The notes beneath the pieces were generated by a model, which was not told the origin of the DNA, searched no databases, and saw nothing but the letters and a program-made list of their open reading frames with translations. The position numbers and the translations under genes are program-made. A stretch of DNA of 28,992 bases from Tetrahymena thermophila SB210. Taxonomy: Eukaryota; Ciliophora; Oligohymenophorea; Hymenostomatida; Tetrahymenidae. Every line of letters starts with the position of its first letter. The stretch's first letter is position 1. Below are positions 1 to 11,500 of the stretch, piece after piece. The stretch lies in NCBI RefSeq assembly GCF_000189635.1, contig NW_002476035.1:1-28992 (forward strand), in the 5' to 3' direction.

Positions 1-302
1 TTTATTTAATTTATTGCTAAACTTTTTATTAATTTTTTTTAAACTAATAATGTCTAGATATTTCAAAGATTTAAAAATAATTATGTTTGTTTGTTTCTAT
101 ATTTTAAGTAAGATTTTACATGAAAATTTATTTTTAAAAAATAAAACTATTTTATAATTTTATTGTGATTTTTAAAACAAAAAGATAGAATATCTAAAGA
201 AAATTATTAATATTGGATAGATATCAATTAGATCAATAATATACTAACAAAATACATAATATTAATTAAATTATTGAATAAATTAAAATATCATTCATAG
301 AA
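1..302. other. AT-rich upstream region, no gene seen
   Basis: This is very AT-rich sequence before the nucleotidyltransferase gene. I see no coding exon, repeat or RNA gene in it. It presumably holds the promoter and 5' UTR of the plus-strand gene starting at 303, but no specific site can be supported. Confidence 0.5.
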
Positions 303-3020
303 ATGAACATCGAAAGTAAGTATTACTAAATACTAAAAGAGCTTCTTAAAGCAGCAAAAGAGGAGGATGAAAGAAAATCAGATACTCAATTTGCTTAGAG
401 ATTAAATAAGATTATAGCTGAAGTTATGAAAATTCCCTTCCATTACTCAAAAAATTTTGAAAATATCATAAAATAATAAGTGGAGATTGATTGTAGTAAT
501 AAAAGTGACATTAACATTTTTGAGAATTATAAAAGTTTATTTGATAAATTGAAGCAGGTAAATAAAATTTTAACAAAATAAACTGCAGAGCTACTTATTT
601 CTACTGTTGACATCATAATTAATGAGTTGTAAATGTTCAGAAAAAAGATGGATGCTCCAAAATTTTAAGTATATTAGGAAAGCGTAAATGAAAATATTAA
701 GCAAATAAAACTTACTCAATCACAAATAGAGTAAATTGATTTTTATATAAATAGTATTTTTTGTATTATAATATAGAATTTAAATTATTTTTTTATAAAA
801 TTATTAGTAAATAGCATTTGATTGATAATAATGAATAGCAATAATATTAGCTTAGCAATTATCAATAAACCTCTTCATAAAGAATTAATTAGAATATTTA
901 ATAGTTTCCAAACAATAACTATTTAGAAAAGAATTAAAATGGTTAATCCAAAAATTAAAATAATAATGGAAACTTTATATATCCAAATAATAGATAAGAT
1001 CATTTAAATAAGTAAATTTAGTATCAAAATTAAGAAAATAATAGGAATCTTAATTTAAGATTTGCTTAAAATGTAAATCAATTTGATAATTAGTAATTGA
1101 ATAATTATTAATATTAAGAATTTAATGTTTAATTACAAAAGCAATAGGTAAATTCTTAAAACCTACCACATCCATATCACATACATACTAATTAAGCAAT
1201 TTAAAATAATCAATAATAAAGTTTCTAATAATAAAGGTATTCAACCCAATAAAATAATATTTTTCAGAATGAATAGAATAATAACTTTCTTTCTAAAAAT
1301 AATTAATTATCAGGCAATATGATTAATTAGATATAACCTCAGATACCTACTAATCAAACAATTTAAAATAATCAATATTAAAGTTTCTAAAAATAAAAGT
1401 ATTCAACCCAACAAAATAATATTTTTCAGAATGAATAAAACAACTCTCATTCCAAAAACAATTAATTATCAGGCAATATAATTAATTAGATATAACCTCA
1501 GATACCTACTAATTAAGCAAGTTAAAATAATCTGTATTAAAATTTCTAATAATAAAATTATAAAAGCCAATAAAATAATTTTATTCAGAATGAATAGAAT
1601 AGCAACACTCTTTCTAAAAATAATTAATTATCAAGCAATATGCTTAATTAGATAAAACCTACCAATAATTTTAATTAAGATCTTGACTAAACTATTAGAG
1701 AGTAGGAAAGCCTAATTTTTTAGGTTAAACCAGAGGTAAAATTTTTATTTTAAGCTTTACTTTTTAATATAATAAAATTTTTTTTTTATAAAGAAATAAG
1801 CAATATCTAAAATTAGAATGCAAGGCCTCTAGGAAGCAGATTAAAAAATATTTGATTCAATGATTGATGGATAAGCAACTCATAAATACAACCCAAAAAT
1901 AATAATTGCAAATCTAGATTATATACTTGTAGATTCAGATGAAATTTTGAGAGTATAATAAAATTCGGATCAAATAGATTTTTAAATGTATGAAATATAC
2001 AAGTAAAGAATTTTAGAATAAAAAAAGAAGAAGGATATGATAACTATGCTGAATTATGTTCTGAATGTTATATATAGATCAGCTGCAAATAAATTTTCTG
2101 ATAAAGTAGTTTTAAAAGCTTACTTATTTGGCTCTTTTCTGCAAGGAACAAGCTTAAAAAATAACTCAGATATCGATGTAATACTTGAATTTGAAAATAT
2201 TGAAATTAAATATAGAAGTATTTTATATTTCATCTCATCAGTTGTTAAAACTAAATTGAGTGATGAATTTGAAATTGAAACAGTGATCAATTAATATATA
2301 AGGATCCCTTTTATAAATCTCACACATAAGAAAACAGGTTATAAAATCGATATTATCTATGAGAATAAACTAGGAATTTTAAATTCACATCTATTTTATA
2401 CTTACTTAAATATACATATAAAAATTAAAGTGCTTTCTGTGTTATTTAAAATTTGGGCTGATAACGCTAAAATCAAAGATAAATATAAGCTAACTTCTTA
2501 TGCCTTGCTTAATATTGTTATTTATTACTTTATTACAAATGGTTATATATGGAGCATATAGGATTATCAATATTTTTAATTTACACCTCTTTTTACCATG
2601 ATATCTACATACTGTAATCTCTAAAATGTGAAACTCAAAACATATACAAGCTTCGAATCTAATAAGCAAAAGATCAAATAAAAATTAATAGAAGATAAAT
2701 ATTATTAAAAATTAGAATAAACACCTTTACATAAATTATTTGTTGATCTCATTGAGTTTTGTTAGACTATTTTATATATGAATTCAAAAAATAATGAGGA
2801 TAAAATAATTATAACTATAAGACCTAATATATTAAAAATAAGAGGTGACTTAAATAAGTATAAAAATGGAGATAAACACATATCCATTTAGGATCCTTTC
2901 GATGATGATTATAACCCAGGCTAAAGAAAAAGTTTTAATTATAATGATTTTGTAAAAGCCTTAAATAAAGTCCCTAATGAAATTAGAAATATCTAATAGT
3001 TATAATAATTATTTTAATGA
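303..3020 (+). CDS. non-canonical poly(A) polymerase / terminal nucleotidyltransferase, 3 exons
   Basis: Exons are 303-730, 808-1735 and 1794-3020 (TGA stop). They total 2583 nt, 860 aa, in frame across both introns, with TAA/TAG read as Gln. Exon 3 carries the catalytic domain. The Pol-beta-like motif FGSFLQGTSLKNNSDIDV (about residues 564-581) has the GS pair and two metal-binding Asp (D578, D580), and a third Asp candidate lies in GYKIDIIYEN (D638). A PAP-associated-like region follows, with DPFDDDYNPGQ near the C-terminus. This matches the Cid1/Trf4-type RNA nucleotidyltransferases, which add untemplated A or U to RNA 3' ends. Residues about 145-450 are Asn/Gln-rich with three tandem repeats. 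The N-terminal exon is charged, possibly helical, and unrecognised. In Tetrahymena, proteins of this class act with the RNA-dependent RNA polymerase complex (family knowledge), but assignment to that complex is not supported here. The ATG at 303 is the first in an open frame. Confidence 0.85.
1168..1647 (+). repeat. three in-frame tandem repeats, 53-54 codons each, Gln/Asn-rich
   Basis: Inside exon 2 of the nucleotidyltransferase gene, three copies of about 159-162 bp follow one another (about 1168-1326, 1327-1485, 1486-1647). The shared words CAGGCAATAT or CAAGCAATAT start at 1311, 1470 and 1632. Each copy encodes a segment with NNIFQNEQN and KNNQLSGN-like pieces. The unit lengths are multiples of three, so the frame is kept. 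This looks like a low-complexity, prion-like spacer built by tandem duplication. Confidence 0.85.
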
Positions 3021-3275
3021 AAAACTTATTAAATTTGTGAATTATAAACAAATTATTAAAAATATTAAATTAAATATTTCTAAAATATAATTCATATTAT
3101 ATACCTTTAAAAACTAAATTAATAATTATGAATGTTTATTATATGCTCTTTAATTTATTTAAATTAATAAATATACTTTAGGCCTTCTTTAATTAACACC
3201 AATATTTTTTAAATTTCAAAAAAAATTTTATCATTAAAGGAATTTTTTTCAAATTATTATAATTTTCTTATTATA
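3021..3275. other. AT-rich 3' flank, no gene seen
   Basis: This sequence lies after the TGA of the nucleotidyltransferase gene. It is A/T-rich with no recognisable exon. It probably contains the 3' UTR and polyadenylation region, but no discrete site stands out. Confidence 0.4.
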
Positions 3276-3378
3276 TGCTATTAGGATTTTTCACGTTAAT
3301 ACTTTATTAGGATTAATCCTAAAAAATTCAAAACATAAAAATCCTAAATTTGGTGATATAAGAAAAATCCTAACAGCA
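3276..3378. mobile_element. 103-bp MITE-like inverted-repeat element
   Basis: The ends form 17-bp terminal inverted repeats (TGCTATTAGGATTTTTC at 3276-3292 against the reverse complement of 3362-3378) with a single mismatch. Inside lies the perfect 16-bp palindrome TTAGGATTAATCCTAA at 3307-3322, and further ATCCTAA words occur, so the unit recurs several times in both orientations. No coding capacity. The size and symmetry fit a miniature inverted-repeat transposable element or a hairpin-forming RNA. I could not define a clear target-site duplication, so transposon origin is an inference. Confidence 0.5.
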
Positions 3379-3705
3379 ACTATCTTACCAATATGATTGA
3401 TGGATAATATTTAAAATTACAATATAACTGGCATATACAAGCTTGTCATTTATATAATTTGATAAGATATAATATAACACTAAAAGTTTCAAATTATTTG
3501 ATCATTTTTGGAGAAATCGGAGGGTTTGCTTAAGATGAATTAATTTATTTTATTAACTTACTAAAATATGAACGATATTTATAAATATAAAATCTATCTA
3601 TTTATATTTAGGTTAAAAAAACAATTTCAAAATATTAAATTATAAAATATTATTTTATTCAAACATTTCATATTTATTCTTCCTTTGTTCACCATTTGTT
3701 TATCA
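3379..3705. other. 3' flank of LRR gene A, duplicated at about 26625-26918
   Basis: There is no coding exon. From about 3463 to the stop codon of gene A, the sequence is clearly related in the same orientation to about 26625-26918 beside LRR gene C. Examples are the shared ATAATATAACACTAA word and the TTTTTGGAGAAA block. It is therefore the 3' UTR and downstream flank carried along when the LRR gene was copied. Confidence 0.6.
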
Positions 3706-6700
3706 TCATATTTGTTTAAAGACAACTAATCTTTTTGATTTAAGACACTTGCTTATTACTTATAATTCTTATGATTCATTCATTGAGCTAAAAATTTTAC
3801 AATAAATTGGTGTAAATTTTAAATAAATATCAAAATAGAATAAATTTTTAAATTAAAAATTACAACTTAAATTAATAAATAAAATAAAATTAGTGAAATA
3901 AAAAAGATAAAAAAAATAAGTCAAACAAAAGCTATCAAGTAAAGTCAAAGGGTTTTTTTTGTTTTAAATTCATTTTTATAGTTTAAAATATCATAATCCA
4001 AAATAAATAAACTGTTTTTACCAAAGTTCAAGTGTCAAATTTGAGAGATTAATGCAATTTGCTAAACCAGAAACTAAGCCTAATGCACCTTCATAAAAAA
4101 TGTAATTGTAACTTTTTAAATATTGAAGAAAAAATATATCATTAAATAGTTAATTAGAAAGAAAAAATTAAGAAAAAGTATTAAATAATAAGATTAATAA
4201 ATTAATTAATGATAAAAGCAAAAGTTGATAAATAAATGTTAAAGAATGAACAAAAAAAAAGCAAGTAAAATAAATAGAAAAATGTTTTAAATTAATTTTT
4301 AAAAATTTCACAATCAAAAATAATTAAACTCTTTTTACGCAAGGTAAAGTGTCAAATTTGAGAGATTAATACAATTTGCTAAAGCAAAACCTAAGCTTGA
4401 AGCACCTTTATCACCAATTAAATTGCCACTTTTTAAATATCAAAGAAAAAATACATCATTAAATAGTTAATTAGAAGGAAAAAATGTAGAAAAAATATGA
4501 AATAATAAGATTAATTTATTAAGAATAAAATCAAAGGTTGAAAATAAAATGATGAGTTAAATTAACAAATAAAGAACAAAAAAAAAGAGAGCACAATAAA
4601 AATAAAAAGAAAAAGAAAAAAGAGCTTTATTGTTTTAAATTAGTTTTTATAAATAAAAATATATCACAATCCAAAATAAATAAACTGTTTTTACTAAAAG
4701 CGAAGTGTCAAATTTGAGAGATTAATGCAGTTTGCTAAACCAGAACCTAAGCCTGATGCACCTTCACTTGTAATTTCATTGTAACTTTTTAAATATTGAT
4801 GAAAAAATATATCATTAAATAGTTAATTAGAAGTAAAAAATGAAGAAAAAATATGAAATAATAAGAAAGATTAATTAATAATAAAAGCAAAAGTTGAAAA
4901 TAAAATGATTAGTTAAATTTAAAAAAGAAAAAAGAAAAAAATGAGCAATCACAATAAAAAGAAAAGGAAAAAATTGTTTTAAATTAGTTTTTATAATTAA
5001 AAATATCACAATCCAAAACAAATAAACTGTTTTTACTCAAGGATAAGTGTCAAATTAGAGAGATTAATGCAATTTGCTAAAGCAGAACCTAAGCTTGATA
5101 CACCTTCATCATAAATTTAATTGTAACTTTTTAAATATTGAAGAAAAAATACGTCATTAAATAGTTACTTAGAAGGAAAAAATGTAGAAAAAATATGAAA
5201 TGATAAGATTAATTAATTAATAATAAAATCAAAGGTTAAAAATAAAATGTTAAGTTAAATAAACGAAGAAAGAAGAAAAAAAAGCAAGCACAATAAAAAG
5301 AAAAAGAAAAAAGAGCTTTATTGTTTTTAATTAGTTTTTATAATTTAAAATATCACAATCCAAAATAAATAAACTGTTTTTACTAAAGTTCAAGTGTCAA
5401 ATTTGAGAGATTAATGCAATTTGCTAAACCAGAACCTAAGCCTGATGCACCCATTACACCAATTAAATTGTCACTTTTTAAATATTGAAGAAAAAATATA
5501 TCATTAAATAGTTAATTAGAATGAAAAAATGAAGAAAAAATATGAAATAATAAGATTAATTAATTAATAATTAAAGCAAAAGTTGAAAATAAAATGGTGA
5601 GTTAAATTAACAAAGTAAGAAAAAAAAAAAGTAAGCACAAGAAAAAAAAAGAAAAAAGAGCTTTATTGTTTTAAATTAATTTTAAAAATTAAATATATAT
5701 CACAATCCAAAATAAATAAACTGTTATTACTTAAAATGAAGTTCCAAATTTGAGAGATTAATGCAGTTTGCTAAACCAAAACCTAAGCCTGATGCACCTT
5801 CATCACCAATTTAATTTCGACTTTTTATATATTGAAGAAAAAATATATCTTTAGATAGTTAATTAGAAGGAAAAAATATGAAATAGTAAGATTAATTAAT
5901 AAACGATAAAAGCAAAAGTTGAAAAAAATGTGATGAGTTAAATTAACAAAGAAAGAACAAAAAAAAGCAAGCACAATAAAAAGAAAAAGAAAAAAGAGCT
6001 TTATTGTTTTTAATTAGTTTTTATAATTCAAAATATCACAATCCAAAATAAATAAACTGTTTTTACTAAAGGTGAAGTGCCAAATTTGAGAGATTAATGC
6101 AATTTACTAAACCAGAACCTAAACCTGATGCACCTACCTCGCCAATTTAATTTCCACTTTTTAAATATTGAAGAAAAAATATATCATTAAATAGTTAATT
6201 AGAAGGAAAAAATGAAGAAATAATATAAAATAGTAAGATTAATTAATAATAAAAGCAAAAATTAAAAATAAAATGATGAGTTAAATTAACAATGAAAAAA
6301 CAAAAAAAGCAAGCACAATAAAAACAAAAAGAAAATAGAGCTTTATTGTTTTAAATTAGTTTTTATAATTAAAAATATCACAATCCAAAATAAATAAACT
6401 GTTTTTACTCAAGGATAAGTGTCAAATTTGAGAGATTAATGCAATTTGCTAAATCATAACCTAATCTTGATGCACCTTCATCACCAATAAAATTGCAACT
6501 TTTTAAATATTGAAGAAAAAATATATCATTAAATAGTTAATTAGAAAGAAAAAATGAAGAAAAAATATGAAATAATTTGATTAATTAATAATTAAAGCAA
6601 AAGTTCAAAATAAAAAGATGAATTAAATTAAAAAAGAAAAAAGAAAAAAAAAGCAAGCACAATAAAAAGAAAAAGAAAAAGTTTTATTGTTTTAAATTAG

Positions 6701-7962
6701 TTTTTATAATTAAAAATATAATATATCACAATTCAAAATAAATAAACTGTTTTTACCCAAGGTTAAGTACCAAATTTGAGAGATTAATGCAATTTGCTAA
6801 ACCAGAAACTAAGTCTGATGCACCCTTTGTATCAATTTAATTACGACTTTTTAAATATTGAAGAAAAAATATATCATTAAATAATTAATTAGAAGGATAA
6901 AATGAAGAAAAAATATGAAATAATAAGATTAATTAACTAATAATAAAAGCAAAAATTCAAAATTCAAAACAAATAAACTGTTTTTACCCAAGTGAAAGTG
7001 CCAAATATGAGAGATTGATGCAATTTGCTAAACCAGAACCTAAACCTGATACACCTTGGTCACCAATTTAATTGTTACTTTTTAAATATTGAAGAAAAAA
7101 TATATCATTTAATAGTGAATTAGAAGGAAAAAATGAAGAAAAAATATGAAATAATAAGATTAATTAATTAATTAATAATAAAAGAAAAAGTTGAAAATAA
7201 AAAGATGAGTTAAATTAAAAAAGAAAAAAAAAAGCAAGCACAATAAAAAGAAAAAGAAAAAGTTTAATTGTTTTAAATTAGTTTTTATAATTAAAAATAT
7301 ATCATAATCCAAAATAAATAAACTGTTTTTACTAAAGTTCAAGTGTTAAATTTGAGAGATTAATGCAATTTGCTATAGCAGAACCTATGTTTGATGCACC
7401 CATTGCACCAATTTAATAGCCACTTTTTAAATATTGAAGAAGAAAAAAAATCATTAAATTTTTAATTAGAATGAAAAAATGAAGAAAAAATATGAAATGA
7501 TAAGATTAATTAATAATTAGTAAAATTAACAAAGAATGAAAAAATAAGAAATCAAACAAAAAAGAAAAAGGAAAATAAATTAAATAAAGTAAAAGTGCTT
7601 TAATGTTTTAAATTAACTTTCATTATTAAAAATATTACAATCCTAAAACAAATAAACTGCTTTTGTTAAGTGTAAGTTTTAATAGCAAAAAATAAAGAAA
7701 AAATATCAAATAATAAAAAATGAATTATAAGTAATTAAAAATTGAAATGAAAATTACTTTAAGATAGCTAAATAATTTTTGTTTTAATAAAAATAATATT
7801 AATTAATAAAATATACGTCAGATCAATATTAATAACCTAATGAGATAAAAGTGAAGAGTTTAAAAACTTTTTTTATTAATATATATAAATTTAAAGGATA
7901 TTAATAAAAAAGTTAATAATTACTTCTTCTAATTTGTTATAATTTTTAATCTATTATATCAT
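3706..7962 (-). CDS. LRR protein, gene A (14 exons, 11 single-LRR exons)
   Basis: Exons in transcript order: 7962-7924, 7866-7817, 7422-7333, 7077-6988, 6846-6757, 6498-6409, 6156-6067, 5820-5731, 5473-5384, 5126-5037, 4784-4695, 4428-4339, 4111-4022, 3787-3706 (TGA). They total 1161 nt, 386 aa. Each of the 11 internal exons is exactly 90 nt, begins with one base of a split codon and ends with two, and encodes one 30-residue LRR of ribonuclease-inhibitor-like type, with INLSNLTLxL and NxIGDxGA motifs. LRRs are protein- or ligand-binding scaffolds. No signal peptide or membrane segment is visible, so the product is probably cytoplasmic. Introns between LRR exons are mostly 227-266 nt and strongly alike, and splice sites are consistently GTAAAA...AAAAAG. 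The C-terminal exon ends with KCLKSKRLVVF, an LRR cap also found in P and C. The gene is the inverted partner of gene P. Function unknown. Confidence 0.85.
7423..7816 (-). other. long intron of gene A with the scar of a lost LRR exon
   Basis: This intron is 394 nt while its neighbours are about 250. Around 7641-7680 it holds the usual intron sequence next to a 5' splice site (an AAACAAATAAACTG-like word followed by a GTTAAG/CTTAAC-like remnant). It then jumps into sequence normally found near the 3' end of the intron. The exon that should lie between is missing with its splice sites, which fused two introns into one. Confidence 0.6.
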
Positions 7963-8590
7963 TTATTTTTTTTTTCAAAAATATTGAATAGCAATTTTTG
8001 GAATTTAATTAATTATTTATATATGGAAAAAGAACAAATAAAATTTTATAATTAATTATCAAATATTAATTTATAAATTTGGTTTTATGAAGGGATATCA
8101 CAGAAAAATTAATTTAAAATTAATTATTTAATCTTAATATTTGTATTTAAAATTAATACTTAAAAATATAGTAGGAATTAGAGATGACCAGTTAGTCATA
8201 TTTGAAAAAATTCTAGTAATTAATTAATGTCCTTAAATTTTATAAAAATAGTGTTTATAAGTAGATTTTTCTGTTTTAGATATGTAATTATAGGAATATT
8301 TAATATCTGTAATTATTCTCTAATCACATTAGATTTTTTTTTGCAAGTAAGTTTTATTTAAGTATATATATAGATTGCATCCACCAAATAATTACATTTA
8401 ATACCAACTTAAATAATTTTTTAATAAATAGAATAAATTATCTCACTTGATTTTCTTGATAAGTTCATATTGCATTTTTTTTGGTACCCCTATATATTCA
8501 AAATAAGGCTAAATTAATATTTGAATGTATTTATAATCAAATAAAATTTGATAAATTAATTTCTATTCAAAATTTTGAAAAAATAAATCA
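7963..8590. promoter_or_regulatory. shared divergent spacer between LRR genes A and P
   Basis: These 628 bp separate the start codons of two divergent genes, so the promoters of both should lie here. The outer 120-150 bp on each side are related as inverted copies, while the middle (about 8110-8470) is unique. A small ATGAC...GTCAT inverted repeat sits near 8183-8198. I see no exon and no defined promoter motif, so regulation is inferred only from the geometry. Confidence 0.5.
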
Positions 8591-11500
8591 ATGTTAAAAA
8601 AGAAAATCTTTATGAATTTAAACGATGTAATTATTTTATTATTTTTTTATAAATATTCTTTAAATTTATTTTATTAATAAAAAAAGTGTTTAAACTCTTC
8701 GCTCTAATCTTACTCAATACTAGTTTTTAATCTTTCGTATATTTAATTTATTGTTGTTAAAATTATTAATCTTTTTTACATTTAATTTTCAAGTTATTAA
8801 CACTATTATTTTTCTCATAGATATTATCATATATTAATTAATTTTAAGTTATAAAAATATTTTTTAAATTATTTTAACTTATTTTTAGCTTTTTACTTTT
8901 ACTTTTATTTCTAATTAATTCATATCTTATTATTTCATGTTTTTTCTTATTTTCCTTCTTTCTGATTGATTAATTTTTTGTATTTTCTTCAATGCTTAAA
9001 AAGTAATGATTAAATTGGTGAAAGAGGTACATCAGACTTAGCTTCTGCTTTAGCAAACTGCACTAATCTCACAAATTTGACACTTGATCTTACGTAAAAA
9101 TAAAAATAGTCTATTTTTTTTGGATTTTGATATATTTTCATAATAAAAAATGTATTTAAAACATAAAATTCTTTTATTTTATTTATTTTTCTTATTTATT
9201 TATTGTGCTTGTTTTCTCTTTTTATTTCTTAACTTAACTCATCAATCTTTTAATTTTCAACTTTTTTGATTATTAATTGATTCATTATTTTATATGTTTT
9301 CTTATTTTTTCCCTTCTTTCTAACTAGTTAATTACATATATTTTCTTCAATATTTAAAAAGAGCAAATTTAATTGATGAAAAATGTGCATTAGTGTTAGG
9401 TACAGCTTTAGAAAAATGCTCTAATCTCTCAAATTTTACACTTAATCTATGGTAAAAAATAATTATTTTTTATTTTTTTAATTTTTAAAATAAAAATGAA
9501 TTTAAAACAATGAAAATATTTTAGTTAATTAATTTATTAGTTATCTGACTTATGTTTATTTTTTCTTTCTTTCTTTCTTTCTTTCTTTCTTTATTTCACT
9601 CATCCATTTTTTTATTTTAAACTTTTACTTTGACTATTAATTAAAATTCATATTATTTATTTCTTTATTTTTTCTACTAGCAAACTAATTTATTAAATAT
9701 ATTTTCTTCAATATTTAAAAAGCTACAATAGAATTGGTGCAATTGGTGCTTCAGGCTTAGGTACATCATTAGCAAAGTGCAAAAATCTCTCAAATTTGAC
9801 ACTTGGACTTAAGTAAAAACAGGATTTTGATATTTTTTAACATAAAAATAAATTTAAAACAATAAAGATTTTTTAATTAATTTATCGCTTATTTGATTTA
9901 TTTTTCTTTTTTTAATGCTATTGATTTTTTATTTAATTTTACTTAACTTATTTATCATCTTTTGATATTGAATGTTTGATTTGATTATTGATTATTTTAT
10001 TTTTATTATTTCATATTTTTTCTTCAATTTTCTTTCCTTCAACAAAATAATTAAATAATAATTTATATTCTCTTCAATATTTAAAAAGCGAAAATAAAAT
10101 GTATGATGAAGATGTTTCAGCCTTAGGCTCTGCTTTAGCAATCAGCACTAATCTCTTAAATTTGACTCTAATCCTATAGTAAAATTAGTTTATTTGTTCT
10201 GGAATTGATATTTTTTAATATAAAATGAATTTATAACTATAAAACAGTTTTAATTTATTAGTTTATTAGTTATTTATTTTATTTATTTATCTTTTTATCG
10301 AGCTGGTGTTTTTCTTTATTTCTTCATTTAAATTTTTATCATTCTTTGATTTTAAACTTTAGATTTGATTATTAATTAATTAATTAATTTCTATTTTATT
10401 CAATTCTATTTTATAAAATTCTATTTTTTCTTCATTTTTTCCTTGTATCTAACTAACATTTACTAATATATTTTGTCTTCAATAACAAAAAGTTCAAATT
10501 TAATTGGCGATAAAGGTGCATCAGACTTAAGTTCTGCTTTAGCAAGGTGCATTAATCTCTCAGATTTAACACTTGATCTTAGGTAAAAACACTTTATTTG
10601 TTTTGGATTTTGACATTTTAAAAATAAAAATGAATTAATAACAATTAAACTCTTTTAATTTATTTATTAGCTTTTTTATTTGATTTACTTTTATTTTTTA
10701 TTTTGCTTGAGTATATTTTTTTCTTTCTTAATTTAAATCATTCATAATTTTATTTCCAACATTTTATTTGATCATTAAAGAATTCATTTCTTATTATTTC
10801 ATATTTTTTATTTATTATTTCCTTCTTACTAACTAATTTATTATATAAATTATCTAAAATATTTAAAAAGTTATAATTAAATTGGTGCAATTGGTGCATC
10901 GAACTTAATATGTTCTACTTTTGGAAAGTGCACTAATCTCTCAAATTTGACACTTAAACTTAGGTAAAAATATTTTATTTGTTTTATTTAATATAAAAAT
11001 GAATTTAAAATAATAAAACATTATTCATTACTTAATTATTAGCTTTTTTATTTAATTATTTTTCTTTTTTTTTTATTCTAATAGTATATATATTTTTTCT
11101 TTCTTAATTTAACTCATACATTTTTTCATTTTGTTTAAAATTATTTTTTTATTATTAATTAGTTAATTTCTTATTATCGTTTTTATTATTTCTCTACTAT
11201 TCCCATAAAAATAACTAATTTATTAAATATATTTTCTACAATATTACAAAAGTTACAATAATATTGATGGAATAGGTGGATTAAGCTTTAATTTTACTTT
11301 AGCAAAGTGCACTAATCTTTCAAATTTGACACTTGATCTAGGGTAAAAATAGTTTATTACTTTTGGATTTTGATATTTTTTAACATAAAAATGAATTTAA
11401 AACAAAAAACTCTTTTTATTAAATTTATTTGATTTATTTTTATTTTATATTCTGCTTGTGTTTTTTTGATGATCTTTAACTCATTCATCATTTTTTTATT

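Noticed and set aside
754..807. Alternative donor at 754 for intron 1 of the nucleotidyltransferase
   Set aside because: It leaves the wrong phase and leads to a TGA within a few codons. The donor at 731 joins exon 2 in a frame open for 928 nt.
2037..2294. A separate 85-aa nucleotidyltransferase ORF
   Set aside because: The frame continues both ways through TAA/TAG codons as exon 3 of the 860-aa gene. The apparent ends are Gln codons.
4000..7700. CRISPR-like array of regularly spaced near-identical repeats
   Set aside because: The 'repeat' is a coding LRR exon with intron on each side, the units are 230-350 bp, and the genome is eukaryotic.
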